The notes beneath the pieces are model-generated. The model searched no databases. It was given only the letters and a program-made list of their open reading frames with translations, and was not told the origin of the DNA. This document shows, piece after piece, positions 17,965 to 25,143 of a stretch of DNA of 64,000 nt. The first letter of the stretch is position 1. Every line of letters starts with the position of its first letter. Both the position numbers and the translations under genes were made by a program. The DNA lies in NCBI GenBank assembly GCA_937874185.1, contig CALNAK010000020.1, forward strand, positions 248,001 to 312,000, in the 5' to 3' direction. Origin of the DNA: an uncultured Lactobacillus sp. GTDB taxonomy: Bacteria > Bacillota > Bacilli > Lactobacillales > Lactobacillaceae.

Positions 17965-18011
17965 AGGCACAATAACTATGTTGAAAAAATTATAGTTATT
18001 GTGTCTTTTTT
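17965..18011 (+). terminator. Terminator after the ABC operon
   Basis: CACAATAACTAT/ATAGTTATTGTG stem, 12-base A-rich loop, then TCTTTTTT. Confidence 0.9.
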
Positions 18012-18118
18012 GTATAGATTAGGATAAAATCCTTAATATATAAAAATTAATAATTCTATTAACATACATAGTGTAATATCTCTTTTACCATTTTGTTACA
18101 AATCAGTTACTTTATTAC

Positions 18119-18151
18119 TTTTATCGAACATGTTCGTAATGTTCGATAAAA
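18119..18151. promoter_or_regulatory. Long inverted-repeat operator upstream of the lysozyme gene
   Basis: Perfect 13-bp arms (TTTTATCGAACAT / ATGTTCGATAAAA) around a 7-base centre. The left arm and centre also hold the 12-bp palindrome CGAACATGTTCG. It overlaps the expected -35 of a promoter whose -10 is TATAAT at 18168-18173, so a DNA-binding protein here would control transcription start. Confidence 0.65.
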
Positions 18152-18167
18152 TCAAAAAATAATGACC

Positions 18168-18173
18168 TATAAT
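18168..18173 (+). promoter_or_regulatory. -10 element for the lysozyme gene
   Basis: TATAAT 39 bases before the ATG. The -35 position (GATAAA, 17-base spacer) is weak and lies in the right arm of the inverted repeat, which suggests an activator or a repressor acts here. Confidence 0.55.
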
Positions 18174-18211
18174 TTGGTTTGTTGCAAGGCAACAAAAGGG
18201 AGAAGAGATTA

Positions 18212-19459
18212 ATGGGTTTGAAGAAAAGGGTTATTGCGATTGTTGCGACCGTAGTATCTTTCCTGGCAGTGTTTCTCTGCGTCACTAATGTCCAAGCTGC
18301 AAGTGCGGATATGGTTGATGTGTCAAACAACAATGGTGGGATGACGGTTTCCAACTTTAAGAATATGCATGATAATTATGGGATTAAGGCCATGGTTACC
18401 AAAATTAGTGAAGGTACATCTTTTAAAGATGCCGATGCTGCGGGAAATATTTCTGCAGCTCAATCAGCAGGATTGTACGTTAATGGTTATCATTATGCCA
18501 GATATAGTACTGTAGCAGGTGCTAAGGCAGAAGCTGATTTTGCTGGTAGAACTGCTCAAGCTGATGGATTGCCTGCTGGTGCCGTATTAGCTACAGATGT
18601 TGAAAGTTCTGAACAAAGTTCTTTGTCAACGACTCAAAATAATGCTAACAACCAAGCTTTCATGACAGAAGTTGCTAAGTATGGCTATCGTTCTACTATT
18701 TACACGATGGGTTCATGGGTCGGAACGGTTATGAACGTTGATTCAGGCTGGATTGCCGCATATCCATATAGTCCAGCTGGACAAGAATGGTATACAGCTA
18801 ACCATGGTTGGCAATGGACAAGTACTTATACATTCAGTGGAAGTTATGGCAATTTTGATGTTTCAGAATTGTATGATAACTTCTTTACAAGTTACGAGTC
18901 ACCTGAAGGGACTACCGCAAGCACTGATAGTTCAAGTACCGACGATACAAGTACCAACAATTCAAGTACAACAACTGATAATAACGCAAGTTCAAGCACT
19001 GGCGTAATCAATGTTAATAGTACTTCTAGTGATTATGTTCCACTAGTTTCAATGCAAAGTGATGGTAGTGTTAAAAATATTACTAACCGTGCATTAGGGA
19101 ATAGAACTAACTGGAAAACTGATCAGACTAAGGATGTAAGTGGAGTTAAATATTATCGTGTTGCTACAAACGAATGGGTTAGTTCACAATATGTTACTGG
19201 TAATAATTCTTCAACTACAACCGATAGTGCTAGTCAAACAGATACATCAAACACTGATGTTGTTGAGGTAGATAATTCTGGTGCAGATTATGTAGGACTT
19301 ATGTCATTACAAAGTGATGGTACTATGAAAAATATTACCAACCGTGCATTAGGAAATAATACCAATTGGAAAACAGATCAAACTAAAGAAGTAAATGGAG
19401 TTAAATACTATCGTGTTGCCACAAACGAATGGGTAGCTTCAACTTATGTAATTAGCTAG
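18212..19459 (+). CDS. Secreted GH25 lysozyme with two C-terminal SLAP-like repeats
   Basis: 415 residues from ATG 18212 (AGGGAGAAGAG upstream). A signal peptide (residues 1-29, ending NVQA) leads to a GH25 muramidase domain (about 34-230) with DVSNNNG (Asp36), KISEGTSF, GYHYARYS and the catalytic DVE at 129-131. GH25 enzymes cut the MurNAc-GlcNAc bond of peptidoglycan. A Ser/Thr/Asn/Asp-rich linker follows. Two near-identical 55-60-residue repeats, each containing NITNRALGN, TNWKTDQTK and KYYRVATNEWV, resemble SLAP-type wall-anchoring modules. Likely cell-wall turnover or defence. Transcription probably depends on the inverted repeat upstream. Confidence 0.88.
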   Translation: MGLKKRVIAIVATVVSFLAVFLCVTNVQAASADMVDVSNNNGGMTVSNFKNMHDNYGIKAMVTKISEGTSFKDADAAGNISAAQSAGLYVNGYHYARYSTVAGAKAEADFAGRTAQADGLPAGAVLATDVESSEQSSLSTTQNNANNQAFMTEVAKYGYRSTIYTMGSWVGTVMNVDSGWIAAYPYSPAGQEWYTANHGWQWTSTYTFSGSYGNFDVSELYDNFFTSYESPEGTTASTDSSSTDDTSTNNSSTTTDNNASSSTGVINVNSTSSDYVPLVSMQSDGSVKNITNRALGNRTNWKTDQTKDVSGVKYYRVATNEWVSSQYVTGNNSSTTTDSASQTDTSNTDVVEVDNSGADYVGLMSLQSDGTMKNITNRALGNNTNWKTDQTKEVNGVKYYRVATNEWVASTYVIS

Positions 19460-19480
19460 ATATAAATCTTAAATAAATAT

Positions 19481-19526
19481 AACGATATAATTTCAGTAAA
19501 ATAGTTGAAATTATATCGTTTTTTTA
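19481..19526 (+). terminator. Terminator after the lysozyme gene
   Basis: 15-bp perfect stem AACGATATAATTTCA / TGAAATTATATCGTT followed by T-run. Confidence 0.92.
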
Positions 19527-19551
19527 TTGTGATCAAATTGTTTTTTAGGGG

Positions 19552-19565
19552 TGTAAGCGCTATTA
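19552..19565 (+). promoter_or_regulatory. cre-like site upstream of the small membrane protein
   Basis: TGTAAGCGCTATTA matches 13 of 14 positions of the cre consensus TGWAANCGNTNWCA. It lies 50 bases before the start codon. A paralogue of the gene at 41165 also has a cre-like site. Confidence 0.55.
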
Positions 19566-19614
19566 TTGAAATGGATAGATATAATTATCGTTATATAAAA
19601 GGATAGTGAGCAAG

Positions 19615-20178
19615 ATGGATATTGAATTTGGGCGGAGAATTAGTTATAAACCTCTATTAATTATTCTATTAGTAAGTATCTTGATTGGATATTTCATTTA
19701 TACTTTTTCAAACCAGATTGCAATTGCGATACTTTTCGGAGTTATTTGTTTTATTGTTGGACCACTTTTGTATTCAATAAACCTTTCTAATTTGTATGGT
19801 TATTGGAAAATAGATGAGAATGGAATTCAGTATTGTGATTATAGTACTTTTGGCAAGAGAATGAGTGCTATATTATTTCCATTTGGAAGTAAAGAATCAA
19901 CAATTAAATTTGATGAAATTGAATCCAGTTCTGTTTTCGCTGGAAAAGGAATCCAAGCTCCAGATTGGGCTTTAGGTGGTGTCTTATATGGCTATACCCC
20001 TAATACTATTCTTAACCGTTTTCCCAGTGAATATTATTTTGATTTGAAATTAAAGAATGATCAGGAAATTAATTTAGATCTATCACAAAATATTGATGAT
20101 GATACCAATATTGAAAATACAATTAAATTATTAAAGTTGAAAACGGGTCAGCAGGTAAAATTGATAACTCAGTCGTAG
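19615..20178 (+). CDS. Membrane protein of unknown function, two helices plus PH-like domain
   Basis: 187 residues from ATG 19615 (AAAAGGA 11 bases upstream; GTG 19606 possible). Two hydrophobic helices (about 15-35 and 40-60) precede a cytoplasmic beta-rich region with YGYWKIDENGIQYCDYSTFGKR and DLKLKNDQEINLDLS. This layout recalls bacterial PH-like membrane proteins. It is paralogous to 41165-41740: both share GRxIxYxPLL, SLNLSxxYGYW, DxNGI and FDEI. Function unknown. Own terminator; possibly cre-controlled. Confidence 0.7.
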   Translation: MDIEFGRRISYKPLLIILLVSILIGYFIYTFSNQIAIAILFGVICFIVGPLLYSINLSNLYGYWKIDENGIQYCDYSTFGKRMSAILFPFGSKESTIKFDEIESSSVFAGKGIQAPDWALGGVLYGYTPNTILNRFPSEYYFDLKLKNDQEINLDLSQNIDDDTNIENTIKLLKLKTGQQVKLITQS

Positions 20179-20180
20179 AC

Positions 20181-20236
20181 AAATAAAAATCATCAGCTGA
20201 TTCTCATTCGGGAATTAACTGATGATTTTTTATTTA
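20181..20236. terminator. Bidirectional terminator
   Basis: AAATAAAAATCATCAG / CTGATGATTTTTTATTT stem with a second small hairpin in the loop, between two converging genes. Confidence 0.88.
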
Positions 20237-21249
20237 ATTAAGTTTTTAACTGAATTACCAATTTTAAGACTATCGGAAATTAAGTCACTATCAACTTTTT
20301 TATCTTGTTTTAACAATATGATGATATCATTTAAAATTTTCTTAGTAATGGTATCAATATTTTGTTTAATACAAGTTATTTTAGGTTCAATGATTTCTTG
20401 AGAATCCAATTCACCAAATGAAACTAAAGAAATATCTTCGGGAATATTTAGGTTTAACTCATTTGCGGCCTTGATAACCCCGGCTGTCATTAAGTTATTG
20501 GAACTGAAAATAGCTGTAAATGGATCAGTATTTGTCTGGTTATTCTGAAGAAATTTCAAAATGTTTTTATAGGCTTTTTCTTTTTGGTAAAAGCCTTCAA
20601 TAATATTTTCGTCAGAGAAGGGTAGCTTATTTTCAACCAAGGCAGCTCTGAAACCATATAAACGATCTTGCGAAGTAATTGCTTTTGGGGTACCTGAAAC
20701 GAAAGCAATTTTTTTGTGTCCATTTGTTATTAGATGTTCAGTTAGTTTCTTTGACTCATCGAAGTTGTCACTACCGACAAAGGGAAGGTCCATGACACCG
20801 ATATTTCTATCAATAATTATTACGTGAATGCCGGAATCATTGAGCTTTCTTAGTAGTTCAATATCCTTTGCGACAGGTGAGATAACAATGGCATCAACAC
20901 CTTTATCACTCAAGGTAGTTAAAATCTTTCGTTCCTTTTCCTCTGATTCGTCAGTATTGCAAACAATCAAATTATAGTCGGATTTAAACAAGCCATCATC
21001 CAGCTTTTTGGCAATACTAGAATAGTAGGGGTTATTAATATCGGCAACGACTAAGCCGATTATATTAGATTTCTGAGTTCGAAGATTTCGTGCTAATGAA
21101 TTACGACTGAAATCTAATTCATCTATAACTTTTAAGATTTTTTCTTTTGTTTCTTTTTTAACAGGATAATTCCCATTCAAAACTCTAGATATAGTGGTGA
21201 TCGAGTATCCTGAGAGTTCGGAAACATCCTTAATGGTAGCTTTTTTCAT
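20230..21249 (-). CDS. LacI family regulator of the divergent sugar operon
   Basis: 339 residues from ATG 21249; a longer open frame exists but the HTH (MKKATIKDVSELSGYSITTI) begins here with GAGG upstream. The hinge helix and a ribose-repressor-like ligand domain (IIGLVVADINNPYY, VDAIVISPVAKD, FVSGTPKAITSQDR) place it in the RbsR/CcpA-like group. It is divergent from the mutarotase-isomerase-kinase-permease operon; two LacI-type palindromes in the spacer are its likely operators. Its ligand is probably the sugar that operon uses. Confidence 0.92.
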   Translation of the reverse strand: MKKATIKDVSELSGYSITTISRVLNGNYPVKKETKEKILKVIDELDFSRNSLARNLRTQKSNIIGLVVADINNPYYSSIAKKLDDGLFKSDYNLIVCNTDESEEKERKILTTLSDKGVDAIVISPVAKDIELLRKLNDSGIHVIIIDRNIGVMDLPFVGSDNFDESKKLTEHLITNGHKKIAFVSGTPKAITSQDRLYGFRAALVENKLPFSDENIIEGFYQKEKAYKNILKFLQNNQTNTDPFTAIFSSNNLMTAGVIKAANELNLNIPEDISLVSFGELDSQEIIEPKITCIKQNIDTITKKILNDIIILLKQDKKVDSDLISDSLKIGNSVKNLIK

Positions 21250-21387
21250 ATTTTGCCTCGTGTAAACGTACTCATACCAAAATATTATCATAAGATTGCT
21301 GATAGAACATGCTTTGTGCCAATAAAAGCTTAATTATCTTTGCTAACAGTACGTTCTGGAATATGTGAAAATATTTCAATTATCATC

Positions 21388-21416
21388 TTGACAGCGCTTA
21401 CATATGGCTATATATT
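21388..21416 (+). promoter_or_regulatory. Sigma-A promoter of the sugar operon
   Basis: TTGACA (21388-21393), 17-base spacer, TATATT (21411-21416). Transcription would start near 21423, giving a leader of about 145 bases that contains both operator palindromes. Confidence 0.75.
21389..21402 (+). promoter_or_regulatory. cre site overlapping the -35 of the sugar operon promoter
   Basis: TGACAGCGCTTACA fits 13 of 14 cre consensus positions. It overlaps the -35 hexamer TTGACA (21388-21393), so CcpA binding would block RNA polymerase. Confidence 0.75.
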
Positions 21417-21428
21417 ATACCCGTAAAC

Positions 21429-21442
21429 AGAAAACGTTTTCT
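21429..21442. promoter_or_regulatory. Operator 1 of the sugar operon
   Basis: AGAAAACGTTTTCT, a perfect 14-bp LacI-type palindrome with central CpG just downstream of the predicted start point. Confidence 0.75.
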
Positions 21443-21523
21443 ATAACTATTAATCCGTATATGTTTTATATATACCGGTTACAGGCTGTATAAATTAATA
21501 TATGTAAAATATTTCTTTGATTA

Positions 21524-21543
21524 TATAGAAAACGATTTCTATA
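21524..21543. promoter_or_regulatory. Operator 2 of the sugar operon
   Basis: TATAGAAA-ACGA-TTTCTATA, 8-bp arms; the core AGAAAACGATTTCT differs from operator 1 at one base. It is centred 98 bp from operator 1 and 25 bp before the first start codon, a spacing that could allow looping. Confidence 0.7.
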
Positions 21544-21567
21544 AATAAATCTTAAAGGAGAAACATA

Positions 21568-21981
21568 ATGCTTACACAAGAATTATTAAATCCAGCTATT
21601 TTACGTGCAATTGCCAATTGCGGACACGGAGATAAAATTTTAATTACAGATGGAAACTATCCACTTGATTCAGATGTTAACGAATCAACAGAAAAAATCT
21701 ATCTAGCTTTGAAACCTGATCTGCCAAAGGTTACAGATGTATTGGAAACTTTGAATTCAACAATTAATTTTGAGAACGCTGAAGTTATGACACCCGGTGA
21801 GGGCGAACAACCTGAAATTTATGGTGAATTTAAAGAGATTCTTGGAATTAAAGATTTAACAAAACTAGGTCGTCAGGAATTCTATGATGCATGCAAGAAA
21901 TCAACTAACTTGAAATTAGGTATCAATACCGGCGAAACAAGAGTATTTGCAAATATTCTTTTGACAGTCGGTGTTAGATAA
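21568..21981 (+). CDS. RbsD/FucU family sugar mutarotase
   Basis: 137 residues, slightly longer than RbsD and close to FucU. Family marks: an N-terminal helix with LLNPAILRAIANCGHGDKIL (His near residue 20), ITDGNYPLD, and the late GETRVFANILLTVGV segment. The enzymes interconvert pyranose and furanose forms or anomers of ribose or fucose so that the kinase or isomerase receives the right form. It is the first gene of the operon, with AAAGGAGA before the ATG. Context (FucP-type permease) makes a FucU-like specificity, fucose-configured sugars such as D-arabinose, worth considering. Confidence 0.88.
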   Translation: MLTQELLNPAILRAIANCGHGDKILITDGNYPLDSDVNESTEKIYLALKPDLPKVTDVLETLNSTINFENAEVMTPGEGEQPEIYGEFKEILGIKDLTKLGRQEFYDACKKSTNLKLGINTGETRVFANILLTVGVR

Positions 21982-22002
21982 ATACCGCAAAGGAGAACGA
22001 TT

Positions 22003-22617
22003 ATGGACGCTTTAAATATATTCGAGGAAGTTATGGATGATGAAGCTGAATCAATTACTTTGGCTAAGAATTTCATTATTCACAATGAAGATAGTTACTT
22101 AAAGATTGTTGACAGAATTTTGAGTTTGAAGGGACATCTGATTTTTATGGGTGTCGGCAAATCGGGTCATATTGGTGAGAAGTTGGCGGCAACTTTTGCC
22201 AGTACCGGAACACCATCGTTCTTCGTCCATGCTACGGAATCTATGCATGGTGACTTGGGAATGATCACAAGACAAGATTTAGTTGTCATGATTTCTAACT
22301 CTGGTGAGACTAAAGAAGCTCTTGCTCCAATTGCTCCAATTCACGCTATCGGAGCGGATGTAATTGGAATAACCAAGAATATTGAATCTAGTTTAGCTAA
22401 GGATGCTGATTATGTTCTGGTAGTTCCTGTTAATGGCGAGGCCGATCAATTTAATTTGGCACCAACCAAGAGTTCAACGGCGGTTTTGGCTGTGGGTGAT
22501 GCGCTTGCTTTGACAATTTCTGAGTTAAAAGATTTTTCTGAGAGAGATTTTGCAATGTTCCATCCTGGTGGAGCATTAGGTAAGAGATTACTAAAAGAGG
22601 GAGTTCTGAAAGGATGA
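22003..22617 (+). CDS. SIS-domain sugar-phosphate isomerase, arabinose-5-phosphate isomerase type
   Basis: 204 residues: only a SIS domain, without the two CBS domains of full-length KdsD/GutQ. The match to KdsD/KpsF is strong: GVGKSGHIGEKLAATFAS (about 46-63), TPSFFVHATESMHGDLGM with conserved His, ISNSGETKEAL (about 100), LAPTKSSTA and FHPGGALGKRLL with the catalytic-site His. This family interconverts D-ribulose 5-phosphate and D-arabinose 5-phosphate. Gram-positive bacteria have no need for KDO, so a catabolic role is expected. Good GGAGAA ribosome binding site, 21 bases after the mutarotase. Confidence 0.88.
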   Translation: MDALNIFEEVMDDEAESITLAKNFIIHNEDSYLKIVDRILSLKGHLIFMGVGKSGHIGEKLAATFASTGTPSFFVHATESMHGDLGMITRQDLVVMISNSGETKEALAPIAPIHAIGADVIGITKNIESSLAKDADYVLVVPVNGEADQFNLAPTKSSTAVLAVGDALALTISELKDFSERDFAMFHPGGALGKRLLKEGVLKG

Positions 22618-22623
22618 ATCATT

Positions 22624-23559
22624 ATGAAAAAAATATTAGTTATTGGAAGTTTTATGACTGATCTTGTTATCAAATCAGAAAGTTTTGTTCAAGAAGGAGA
22701 AACCATTATCGGTGAATCATTCAATCAATTCACTGGTGGTAAAGGTGCCAATCAGGCAATTGCTGCAGCTAGATTAGGTGCCAATGTTGAAATGATTGGT
22801 GAACTAGGTGAAGACTCTTTTGGTAGAGATCAAATCGCATCTTTAGAGAAGAATAACGTTAAACATGATAATGTGCTTTTCACTGATAAAGCTTTATCTG
22901 GTGTTGGTAATCCCCAACTTGATGATTCCGGAAAAAATAGAATTGTCGTTGTACCAGGTGCCAATATGAAATTGGATCCAGATGATCTTGATAGATTGAG
23001 CGATTCAATTCAAAATTCTGATATTATCGTTTTACAACTAGAAATACCTTTAAAGACAGTTTATAAAGCAATTGAATTGGGTAATAAATATAATAAAATT
23101 GTAATTCTCAATCCTGCTCCAGCAGCTGAATTGGACTTGGATTATGCATCAATGGTTACTTATATGACACCAAATGAGCATGAGGCTGAGTTATTGACAG
23201 GAATTGATACAAGTACTCCTGAAGGTATTAAGAATGCTGCCAATGAGTTACTAAATCAAGGATATCAAAATGTGATTATTACTGTTGGTGATAAGGGTAG
23301 CTATTTTGTAAATAAAAATGTTGAAATTCAAGTATCTGCTTATAAAGTTAAGGCAGTTGATTCGACAGCTGCAGGTGATTCGTTCATTGGGGCCTTTGCC
23401 TACGGATTAGCCAATGACGCTTCAATTCAGGAATCACTATCATATGCTTCAGCTGTTTCAGCTTTGGCAGTTACTAAAATGGGTGCTCAACCATCGTTAC
23501 CATCTAGGAGTGAAGTGGACGACTTCTTAGCCACACAGAAAACTATGGTTCAATCGTAG
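22624..23559 (+). CDS. Ribokinase-like PfkB sugar kinase
   Basis: 311 residues with the ribokinase layout: FTGGKGANQAIAAARLGA (about 38-55), RIVVVPGAN, TPNEHEAELLTG (about 185) and the C-terminal DSTAAGDSFIGAFAYG with the catalytic Asp near residue 252. It would phosphorylate a pentose at O5. The usual SGVAxI segment is replaced by LSGVGNPQLDDSG, a small deviation near the sugar-binding lid. It lies 6 bases after the isomerase gene and 9 bases before the permease start. Confidence 0.92.
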   Translation: MKKILVIGSFMTDLVIKSESFVQEGETIIGESFNQFTGGKGANQAIAAARLGANVEMIGELGEDSFGRDQIASLEKNNVKHDNVLFTDKALSGVGNPQLDDSGKNRIVVVPGANMKLDPDDLDRLSDSIQNSDIIVLQLEIPLKTVYKAIELGNKYNKIVILNPAPAAELDLDYASMVTYMTPNEHEAELLTGIDTSTPEGIKNAANELLNQGYQNVIITVGDKGSYFVNKNVEIQVSAYKVKAVDSTAAGDSFIGAFAYGLANDASIQESLSYASAVSALAVTKMGAQPSLPSRSEVDDFLATQKTMVQS

Positions 23560-23568
23560 GTGAATGAG

Positions 23569-24906
23569 ATGGAAAACACAGTGGATAAATCAACTAAGAA
23601 GACAAATGAAAAGGTTAAATGGATCGAAGAACCAGATGGTTACTTGGATCGGACACCACCTTTACAATTTATTTTAGTCACAACTTTATTTGCACTCTGG
23701 GCTATTGCGGCGAGCTTGAATGATATTCTAATTACACAATTTAAAGCGGTTTTTGCCTTGAGCGACTTCGCAACTGCTTTCGTACAAAGTGCATTCTATG
23801 GTGGATATTTCATCATAGCGATACCAGCATCAATCTTTATTAAGAAAAATAGTTATAAATTGGGAATCATTGCTGGATTAGCGGCATTCTCATTGGGATG
23901 TTTCTTGTTCTTTCCTGCTTCACGCTTAGTAACTTATCAAATATTCTTATTTGCATTATTCGTTGAAGCAATCGGTTTAAGCTTTCTGGAAACATCTGGA
24001 AATGCTTATAGTTCATTACTTGGACCAAAGAAGTCAGCAACTGTCAGACTTAATATCAGTCAGACAATGAATGCTGTGGGTGATATTATCGGTATTCTAT
24101 TAGGTAAATATTTAATTTTTACTGATGGTAATCTCAAAACAGAAATGGCTAGTATGAGTAAAGAGGCTGCTGCCCAATTTGGTAAACAGGCTTTAGCTAG
24201 AACCTTGGCACCTTATAAGTACGTGCTGATTGTTTTAATTATTATGATTATTCTATTTATAATTACGAAGTTTCCTTCCGGTAAACCTCAGATTAAAGAA
24301 AATGAATCTAACGCTACATTCAAAGAAACAATTAAATATCTTTCCAAACGTAAACGTTACTGGCATGGAGTAGGTGCACAATTTATCTATATGGGTGTCC
24401 AGACTGGTGTTTGGTCGTTCACAATGAGGTTAGCACTCTATATGTTCCCTAAGTTTAATGAAAGATTTGTAGCTAACTTCATGCTATATAGTTATGTTTG
24501 TTTCTTCGTCGGACGTTTCTTAGCAAGTTATTTGTTATCACGTTTCTCGGAGACAAAGATATTATCAATCTATTCCTTTATAGGAACGTTAATGATCTTC
24601 TATATAGCACTTGTGCCAAATATTACTGCAATCTACGCTGCCATCGGTGTAAGTCTAGTGTTTGGACCATGTTGGCCAACTATCTTTGCTAGAACTTTGG
24701 AAGTGGTTGATGATAAAAGACATACTGAGACTGCTAGTGCCTTTATCGTTATGGCAATCGTTGGTGGAGCCATAGTTCCAATTTTCCAAGGATTACTTTC
24801 AGATTTAACTAATATGCAAGTTTCATTCTTAGTACCAGCTTTCTTGATGGCTGTTGTTTGTCTATACTTTCTGGGTGAATATAGATATGACAAAAAGAAC
24901 GCATAA
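23569..24906 (+). CDS. FucP-type (FHS family) sugar:proton symporter, MFS
   Basis: 445 residues from ATG 23569 (AGGTGA just upstream; GTG 23560 possible). Twelve transmembrane helices. FHS features include LNDILITQFKAVFALSDFATAFVQSAFYGGYFI in helices 1-2 (the Asn-Asp pair aligns with the proton-coupling region of FucP), FLETSGNAYSSLLGP and a WPTIFARTLE-like segment in the C-half. FucP transports L-fucose, and in E. coli also D-arabinose. Last gene of the operon. The exact sugar is not readable. Confidence 0.88.
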   Translation: MENTVDKSTKKTNEKVKWIEEPDGYLDRTPPLQFILVTTLFALWAIAASLNDILITQFKAVFALSDFATAFVQSAFYGGYFIIAIPASIFIKKNSYKLGIIAGLAAFSLGCFLFFPASRLVTYQIFLFALFVEAIGLSFLETSGNAYSSLLGPKKSATVRLNISQTMNAVGDIIGILLGKYLIFTDGNLKTEMASMSKEAAAQFGKQALARTLAPYKYVLIVLIIMIILFIITKFPSGKPQIKENESNATFKETIKYLSKRKRYWHGVGAQFIYMGVQTGVWSFTMRLALYMFPKFNERFVANFMLYSYVCFFVGRFLASYLLSRFSETKILSIYSFIGTLMIFYIALVPNITAIYAAIGVSLVFGPCWPTIFARTLEVVDDKRHTETASAFIVMAIVGGAIVPIFQGLLSDLTNMQVSFLVPAFLMAVVCLYFLGEYRYDKKNA

Positions 24907-24921
24907 TAATTTTATTAAGAG

Positions 24922-24958
24922 CTAACTGAAATTTATCGATTTCAGTTAGTTTTTTTTT
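24922..24958 (+). terminator. Terminator of the sugar operon
   Basis: CTAACTGAAA / TTTCAGTTAG stem followed by nine T residues. Confidence 0.92.
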
Positions 24959-24972
24959 GCCTAATTGAAAAA

Positions 24973-25020
24973 TTTACAAAAACTTTACAAAAACTTTACA
25001 TTAACTAAACAACCTTTACA
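24973..25020. promoter_or_regulatory. OmpR-family response-regulator binding array (WalR- or PhoP-like) upstream of asnB
   Basis: TTTACA hexamers start at 24973, 24984 and 24995 with exact 11-bp phasing, then TAAACA at 25006 and TTTACA at 25015. On the minus strand this reads TGTAAA-N5-TGTAAA-N5-TGTAAA, matching the WalR consensus TGTWAH-N5-TGTWAH. It also resembles Pho boxes. A TATAAT at 25032-25037 follows at the distance expected of an activated promoter. Confidence 0.6.
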
Positions 25021-25031
25021 ATTGGTTAATT

Positions 25032-25037
25032 TATAAT
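25032..25037 (+). promoter_or_regulatory. -10 element of asnB
   Basis: TATAAT 12 bases after the last TTTACA repeat and about 107 bases before the asnB start; no good -35, consistent with activation by the repeat-binding protein. Confidence 0.55.
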
Positions 25038-25143
25038 TATTTGTACATGAATTATCAAGGTAAAGTATTTCATTATCTAGTCGTAGACGGGACATTGGAT
25101 CATACCAAGATATGTAGATATATGGAATATGAGGAGAATTTTT

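Noticed and set aside
18940..19459. Internal DNA repeats in the lysozyme gene considered as a separate repeat element
   Set aside because: They encode two SLAP-like protein modules in frame; no sign of mobility.
24973..25020. Short regular repeats considered as a CRISPR array
   Set aside because: Units of 11 bp without spacers or cas genes; better explained as response-regulator sites.
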